Origin: Pedococcus sp. 5OH_020
GTDB taxonomy: Bacteria; Actinomycetota; Actinomycetes; Actinomycetales; Dermatophilaceae
Length of the DNA: 64,000 nucleotides
Direction of reading: 5' to 3'
Assembly (NCBI RefSeq): GCF_027812955.1
Contig: NZ_JAPYZV010000001.1
Span: forward strand, 423,769-487,768
Both the position numbers and the translations under genes were made by a program. Of the stretch, positions 59,775 through 64,000 are shown in pieces (position 1 is the first letter of the stretch; each line of letters starts with the position of its first letter). The notes under the pieces were generated by a model. It ran no database searches, had not been told where the DNA came from, and saw nothing but the letters and a program-made list of their open reading frames with translations.

Positions 59775-61873
59775 CAGCCGGCGCTCGGACACGCACGCCC
59801 GGCGTCGGTGACCTTGAAGACCCGGAGGCGGCCGTCCTGGTGCACCAGCTCGACGTTCCTGCTCTTGGCGAGGCGGGCCCGGCTGTAATGGGGGCTCCAC
59901 CCCGGCATGCGGCGCTGACCGACAGCGAGGTACTCGATGTCGTACTTGCGCACCAGGCAGCCCGAGGGTTCGACGTCGGCGCTGTTGGCCAGCCACTCGA
60001 AAGCGGCGTACCGCTCGTCGTAGTTCCTCAGGCTCGAGGCCGTCAGCGGGGGGATCCCGAACAGCAGCGGCGCGTCGTAGTCCGCGTACGACCAGGTCAT
60101 GAACTCCAGATGCCGGTCGTAGGCCACCACCCGGTCCCTCGCGGTGTGCTGGGCGAGCCACTGGTACGTCCTGGCGTAGCTCTGGCCCACGGGCGCCCGG
60201 GAGAGAAGGTCATGGCGCAATGGCGCACGCGACGGCGACTGCACCGCCATCGCGGTGAGGCTTGCCAGCATCAGCACCGCACTGGCGGCGCAGGCCCAGC
60301 GAGCGGTCCTGGCTCCGCGGGCAGCGTGAACCAGTCGGCTCACGAGCCACCACACGACGATGCCGATCGCGATGGCACCGGCCAGAGCGGTGAGGCCGTA
60401 GACCGGCATGATCATGTTGCGGACGCGCTCGCGGATGCCGTACCACAGGTGCGAGAGCGCTGTGGCGACAGGGTTCGTGGAGTAGGCCGTCCAGATACCG
60501 ATAGCCGTCCACACCACGGCGGCTGCCACCCACGGGCGGGCCCAGCGCAACGGCCGGAGCACGAAGGCCAAGGGCGAGGCGCACAGCGCCAGAAGGGTGA
60601 TGACGAGGGCGACGCGGATACTGGTGACGTCGAGGACGGAGTTCCTGGTCCCCGGGGGAGGGAAGCCGAACAGGACGTACCGGTCCACGTCCAGTACCCA
60701 GAACCGGAAGCTGGCGCCGAAGCTCGTGTACGTCGGTCTGCTCGCGGTCCGCTCCGCGTCCGCACCGAGGATCGCCCCGACGAAGGGCAGCAGGATGAGC
60801 AGACCCGAGACGAGCATCGTCGCCAGGCCCGATGCTGCCCTTCGCAGCCGGAACCGCTCCCGCACCACCAGCACCATGACGAGGGCGACGGTGCCCATGA
60901 ACAGCACGTCGTAGCTGTGCGACATGACGATGCCGGCGACGGCGAGCGCTGCCAGCAGGCCCACCCGCACGGGGTGACGGCCTCGCAGCGCGAGGGCGAT
61001 CAGCAGCGCCACGCCGGCGGCCATGCTGGGGGCGGCCTGTTCGGTCATCCGGCCCGTCCGCAGCGAGATCCACAACGGGCCCAGCAGGGTCGGCATCGCG
61101 GCCGCGCACGAGGCGACCACCGGCCGGCCTCCGAGGAGGCGCACGGCGGCATACACCCCGACCACCATCGCGAAGGGCGCCACCAGCATGCCCCAGGCGA
61201 GCATCGCGGTGCTCACCCGGCCGCCGGTCACGGCGACGGTCTGTGCCCAGAGCACGTTGGCGGCCAGCGGGTAGAAGGTGCACGACGGCTCCACGTGGGT
61301 CGGACCGGTCACGCAGACGTTCTGGATCGTGGTGCTGCCGGTGTCCAGGATCCGCCGGACGAAGTAGGCGTGGTTCATCGCGTCCCAGCCGGGCGGCGCC
61401 TGCACCCCGTGCAGGAAGGCGTAGCCGAAGCGCATGGAGAACGCGGCGGGCAGCGTCACGCCGGCAAGGTCGGCGAGCCGCGGTAGGCCCAAGCGGGCGA
61501 GCGAACGGTCGACCGGCCAACGGCGCGGCCGGTCCTCGGCCGGGCGGCCGAGCGCCGAGCCGGCGCTCGGCTCTGCCGCCGAAGCGTCCGCCGACCCCGG
61601 CCGGTGACGGCGGCTGCGGGAGCGCATGCTGGTGACGAGGCGGACCACGGTGACGGCAGCGGCGGCGCCGACGGCCTCTGCGACAAGCACCGCCAGAGCG
61701 CTCGTGGGCAGGCCGGCACGTGCGAGCCAGCCCATCGAGAAGGCCGCCAGGCCGAGTGTCAGTGACGGTGCCGCCGCCCAGGCCACCCACCGGTAGCGCC
61801 CGGCTGGGAGCATCCAGCCCAGCAGCGCCCCAGGCACGACTGCGAGCAGGAACGCAGCCAGGTAGGTCAGCAC
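59774..61873 (-). CDS. Polytopic membrane protein, GT-C-like (DUF6541 type), paralogue 3
   Basis: 699 residues with ~13 transmembrane helices. After the first two helices is a cytoplasmic Arg/Ser-rich loop (about 85-130). The signature loop follows: APPGWDAMNHAYFVRRILDT, NVCVTGPTHVEPSCTFYPLA, NVLWAQTVAVTGG. The C-terminal ~150 residues are extracytoplasmic, with SYADYDAPLLFGIPPL. It is strongly similar to paralogue 2. GGAAGGA precedes GTG 61873. It overlaps the following phosphotransferase gene by one base, so the two act together on the same polymer. Probable glycosyltransferase. Confidence 0.78.
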   Translation of the reverse strand: MLTYLAAFLLAVVPGALLGWMLPAGRYRWVAWAAAPSLTLGLAAFSMGWLARAGLPTSALAVLVAEAVGAAAAVTVVRLVTSMRSRSRRHRPGSADASAAEPSAGSALGRPAEDRPRRWPVDRSLARLGLPRLADLAGVTLPAAFSMRFGYAFLHGVQAPPGWDAMNHAYFVRRILDTGSTTIQNVCVTGPTHVEPSCTFYPLAANVLWAQTVAVTGGRVSTAMLAWGMLVAPFAMVVGVYAAVRLLGGRPVVASCAAAMPTLLGPLWISLRTGRMTEQAAPSMAAGVALLIALALRGRHPVRVGLLAALAVAGIVMSHSYDVLFMGTVALVMVLVVRERFRLRRAASGLATMLVSGLLILLPFVGAILGADAERTASRPTYTSFGASFRFWVLDVDRYVLFGFPPPGTRNSVLDVTSIRVALVITLLALCASPLAFVLRPLRWARPWVAAAVVWTAIGIWTAYSTNPVATALSHLWYGIRERVRNMIMPVYGLTALAGAIAIGIVVWWLVSRLVHAARGARTARWACAASAVLMLASLTAMAVQSPSRAPLRHDLLSRAPVGQSYARTYQWLAQHTARDRVVAYDRHLEFMTWSYADYDAPLLFGIPPLTASSLRNYDERYAAFEWLANSADVEPSGCLVRKYDIEYLAVGQRRMPGWSPHYSRARLAKSRNVELVHQDGRLRVFKVTDAGRACPSAG

Positions 61874-62043
61874 GCGGGTCCTTCCGGTCGGTGGGCGGGC
61901 ACCCCGGGGATTGCCAGAGCGGCGCCCAGCCTAACCGTCTCGCCCGAGCGAGCAGGACGACGCGACCGGCGCGCGGGGAGGCAGGCGGGGGTCCTGGTCG
62001 GCATAGGGTGTGGCTGCCAGCACAGCCGACGCGCGAGGTGACG

Positions 62044-63696
62044 ATGTCAAGGGCCGGAGAGCACCGCCCCGACCCCACGGTGGTCCTCCTCGTCGATGAC
62101 GAGACCGCTCCCGGGGCAGTACGGCTCGTGGCGTCGCGGGCCTGCGCCGAGGCAGGGACGGTGCAGGCTGTGCTCGACCGTAGGCAGATCCGTGAGTGGC
62201 TCGGCACCGCGCCGGCCGCCGCGGACGTCGTGGTTCTGGACGGCGGCTGGCTGGCGCCGGCCACCGTCTACGGCGACCTCGTTGCGGACCCCCGTCCGGG
62301 TCCCGCCGTCCTCACCGACGGTGCCGGAGCACCCGTGGGCGTGCGCACCGGCTCCGCAGGGGCCGTGGCCCTGTCCGGGGCGGACTGTGGGACGGACCCG
62401 AGCAACGCTGCGACCCTGGCCCGCCTCGCTGCTTCCCTGCGGGCGCGTGGCCCGGTCAGAGAGGTGCAGCCAGGGCGGTTCCCCAGCGCGCGGACCGGAA
62501 CAGACCCCGAGAGTGCGCGGGCGCTCACGGACGCCGTGGACGAGGCAGCCCTTCGCCTGCGCCGGGCCTCCCGCAGTGACGACGGGTTTCTCTCCGTCTT
62601 CCTGATCCGACCCCTATCGCGCCAGGTCACCGGGCGGCTCGTGACCACGTCCGTGTCTCCCGCCCAGGTGACGACCGTGTCCCTGGTGCTGGGACTCGCC
62701 AGCGCAGTGGCCTACGCCGGCGGGTCGCTCGCCTGGCTGGTACTGGGCTCGCTGCTCCTGCTCACCTCCCTCGTCGTCGACTGTGTGGACGGGGAGGTGG
62801 CGCGCTACACGCGGACGTTCAGTGCGCTCGGCGGCTGGCTCGACGTCGCCTCGGACCGGGTCAAGGAGTACGCCGTCTACGGGGGCTTGGCTGTCGGTGC
62901 CGCCCGCGCCGACGGGGGCGACCTCTGGGGCCTCGCCCTTGCGGCCATGGCCGTGCTCGTCGTGCGTCACTTCGTCGACTTCGGTTACGCGGCCTGGGCG
63001 GCGGGCGCTCCCGACCGTTCGGCAGTGGCCGCGCTCTCGGAGGCGACGTCGCGCCGCCCGCCGCTCCTGTGGGCGAAGCGCGCGGTGATCCTGCCCGTCG
63101 GCGAGCGGACCGTGCTCCTGGTGGCCGGCGTCCCGCTCCTCGGTGCCCGCGCGGCGCTGGCCGGGTTGCTCGCCTGGGGCCTCGTGGCTGCGGCGTACAC
63201 AACAGCCGGTCGCCTCGCTCGAGCGTGGGCTGCCCGAGGCCGGACCGACGAGGAGGCCGCCGCGAGGCTGACCAGCCAGTGTGACGGCACACCGTGGAGA
63301 CACTGGCCCGTCGGCGGAGTGCTGGGCTGGCTGTGTCCGGCAGCGTGCCGGTTGACGGAGGTGCTCGCCGTGGTGGGGGTGTGCGCGTGGGCGGGTGGAG
63401 ACGGGCTGTTCGAGGGGGCGTATGCCGCCCTTGCGGCGGCCGCGTTCCGCGGGTACGACGTCGCCTACCGTCAACGGCTGACGGGAGTCGCCCAGCCCCG
63501 CGACGCCCTCACGTGGTGCGGCTGGCCGGTGCGGGTCGCAGTCGTGGCGCTGATCGGCGTCGGCGTGCGCGCAGATGTCCTGGTGGTCTCGGGCGACACG
63601 GTCCTCATCCTCGGCGCCGCCGCGTGGGGCCTGGCGGCGCTGGTCGTCAACGCCGTCTGGTGGCGGGCACGTCCGCGGTCAGCCACCGCTCCCTAG
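62044..63696 (+). CDS. Two-domain protein: N-terminal region + CDP-alcohol phosphotransferase domain
   Basis: 550 residues. Residues 1-~170 form a soluble region (VVLLVDDETAPGAVRLVA, DVVVLDGGWLAPATVYGDL) with alternating strands and helices, not recognised; it may be a degenerate nucleotidyltransferase-like or Rossmann-like domain. From ~195 is a membrane CDP-alcohol phosphatidyltransferase domain: DCVDGEVARYTRTFSALGG then WLDVASDR has all four motif Asp residues. A membrane extension to the C-terminus holds six or more further helices. GAGGTGA precedes ATG 62044. The fused layout may correspond to DUF5941-type proteins; I cannot check. It would link a CDP-alcohol to a membrane acceptor. Confidence 0.82.
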   Translation: MSRAGEHRPDPTVVLLVDDETAPGAVRLVASRACAEAGTVQAVLDRRQIREWLGTAPAAADVVVLDGGWLAPATVYGDLVADPRPGPAVLTDGAGAPVGVRTGSAGAVALSGADCGTDPSNAATLARLAASLRARGPVREVQPGRFPSARTGTDPESARALTDAVDEAALRLRRASRSDDGFLSVFLIRPLSRQVTGRLVTTSVSPAQVTTVSLVLGLASAVAYAGGSLAWLVLGSLLLLTSLVVDCVDGEVARYTRTFSALGGWLDVASDRVKEYAVYGGLAVGAARADGGDLWGLALAAMAVLVVRHFVDFGYAAWAAGAPDRSAVAALSEATSRRPPLLWAKRAVILPVGERTVLLVAGVPLLGARAALAGLLAWGLVAAAYTTAGRLARAWAARGRTDEEAAARLTSQCDGTPWRHWPVGGVLGWLCPAACRLTEVLAVVGVCAWAGGDGLFEGAYAALAAAAFRGYDVAYRQRLTGVAQPRDALTWCGWPVRVAVVALIGVGVRADVLVVSGDTVLILGAAAWGLAALVVNAVWWRARPRSATAP

Positions 63697-63733
63697 CCGT
63701 GCCACCTCGGCGGGGACGCGACCGGCGTGGCGG

Positions 63734-64000
63734 TCAGACGCGCCGAGCCGTGTCGGCTCGCTGGAGCGCGAGCACGGTGTCCACCGCGTCGATGAAGCGT
63801 TCCAGCGGCGGCTGGCTGGTGTCCCCGAGAAGGTACGCCGCGGTCCGCGCGCGGGCGACGCTGAGCGAGTCCCGGTGCCAGGCGTCCTGGAGAAGGCGCC
63901 CCAGCTCCGAGCCGTCCCCGCTGAGGATGTACGCGCCCTGCGCCGAGGGGAAGTGCGCGCGGAACTCGGCGTCGGCCATGGACGTCGGGTTGGTGACGAC
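63734..64000 (-). CDS. CDP-glycerol/ribitol phosphotransferase, C-terminal fragment at window edge
   Basis: Open to the right edge, so the N-terminus is missing. The visible end (VVTNPTSMADAEFRAHFPSA) matches ANPGGLPTAEFRSRFPSS of the complete phosphotransferase at 57879-59774, followed by similar spacing to GSELGRLLQDA. So this is the tail of a second member of the same family. The C-terminal tail is ~88 residues and ends at DTARRV. It lies 37 bases from the CDP-alcohol phosphotransferase gene, on the opposite strand. Confidence 0.8.
   Translation of the reverse strand, partial: VVTNPTSMADAEFRAHFPSAQGAYILSGDGSELGRLLQDAWHRDSLSVARARTAAYLLGDTSQPPLERFIDAVDTVLALQRADTARRV

Noticed and set aside
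1-64000. tRNA, rRNA or transposable element
   Set aside because: No tRNA cloverleaf, rRNA stretch, transposase motif or terminal inverted repeat pair was seen while reading the gaps; a covariance search was not possible.

Overview
The window is about 70% G+C and is packed with genes on both strands. Acyl-CoA carboxylase epsilon, F420-type luciferase-like oxidoreductase, LytR-CpsA-Psr ligase and Rv1264-like cyclase families all point to a Gram-positive actinobacterium. A Micrococcales / Intrasporangiaceae-like host is my best inference, not proven. The left and centre keep, from memory, the gene content of the Mycobacterium tuberculosis Rv3264c-Rv3307 neighbourhood: purine nucleoside phosphorylase, lpdA, biotin carboxylase, maf, carboxylase epsilon and beta, birA, GtrA, purK, purE, a FadE25-like dehydrogenase and an LCP ligase. 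No rRNA, tRNA, CRISPR array, transposase or phage gene was seen. No gap between genes exceeds 300 bases; the longest are 24324-24551 (repeats), 33758-33973, 42906-43087 and 61874-62043.

Layout. 1-4.7 kb: nucleoside phosphorylase (cut by the left edge) and a four-gene ABC importer. 4.9-10.1 kb: flavoprotein LpdA, a repeat-tailed MT0933-like protein, the biotin carboxylase/BCCP subunit and an aldo/keto reductase. 10.2-15.6 kb: secreted sorbosone-dehydrogenase-like protein, tryptophan dioxygenase, an atypical G6PD homologue and an SDR. 15.7-19.1 kb: a LiuR-like MerR regulator divergent from an acyl-CoA dehydrogenase and a carboxyltransferase, with two overlapping operator-like sites between them. 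19.2-24.3 kb: Maf, a Na+/H+ antiporter fused to a UBP zinc finger, a DUF885 peptidase and a MOSC protein, followed by four tandem palindromes. 24.5-30.9 kb: carboxylase epsilon and beta subunits, BirA, class III cyclase, enoyl-CoA hydratase and a two-component system. 30.9-37 kb: GtrA, PurK/PurE, CoA-binding protein, N-acetyltransferase, LLM oxidoreductase, acyl-CoA dehydrogenase.

37-64 kb is a cell-wall glycopolymer locus that looks like a teichoic-acid-type system. It has two divergent LCP ligases, a fused CDP-ribitol synthase (cytidylyltransferase + SDR), a TarS-like glycosyltransferase, two CDP-alcohol phosphotransferases, one complete and one partial CDP-glycerol/ribitol phosphotransferase, three paralogous GT-C-like membrane proteins, an amino-sugar cassette (aminotransferase, epimerase, acyltransferase, glycosyltransferase, Gfo/Idh oxidoreductase) and a UPF0104-type membrane protein. 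Its core operon (43088-48163) is joined by 4-base start/stop overlaps and sits behind a perfect 30-base palindrome.

A window-wide pattern helps choose starts. Some twenty first-in-operon genes have a TANNNT-like hexamer ending 6-8 bases before the start codon and usually no Shine-Dalgarno, as expected for leaderless transcripts.
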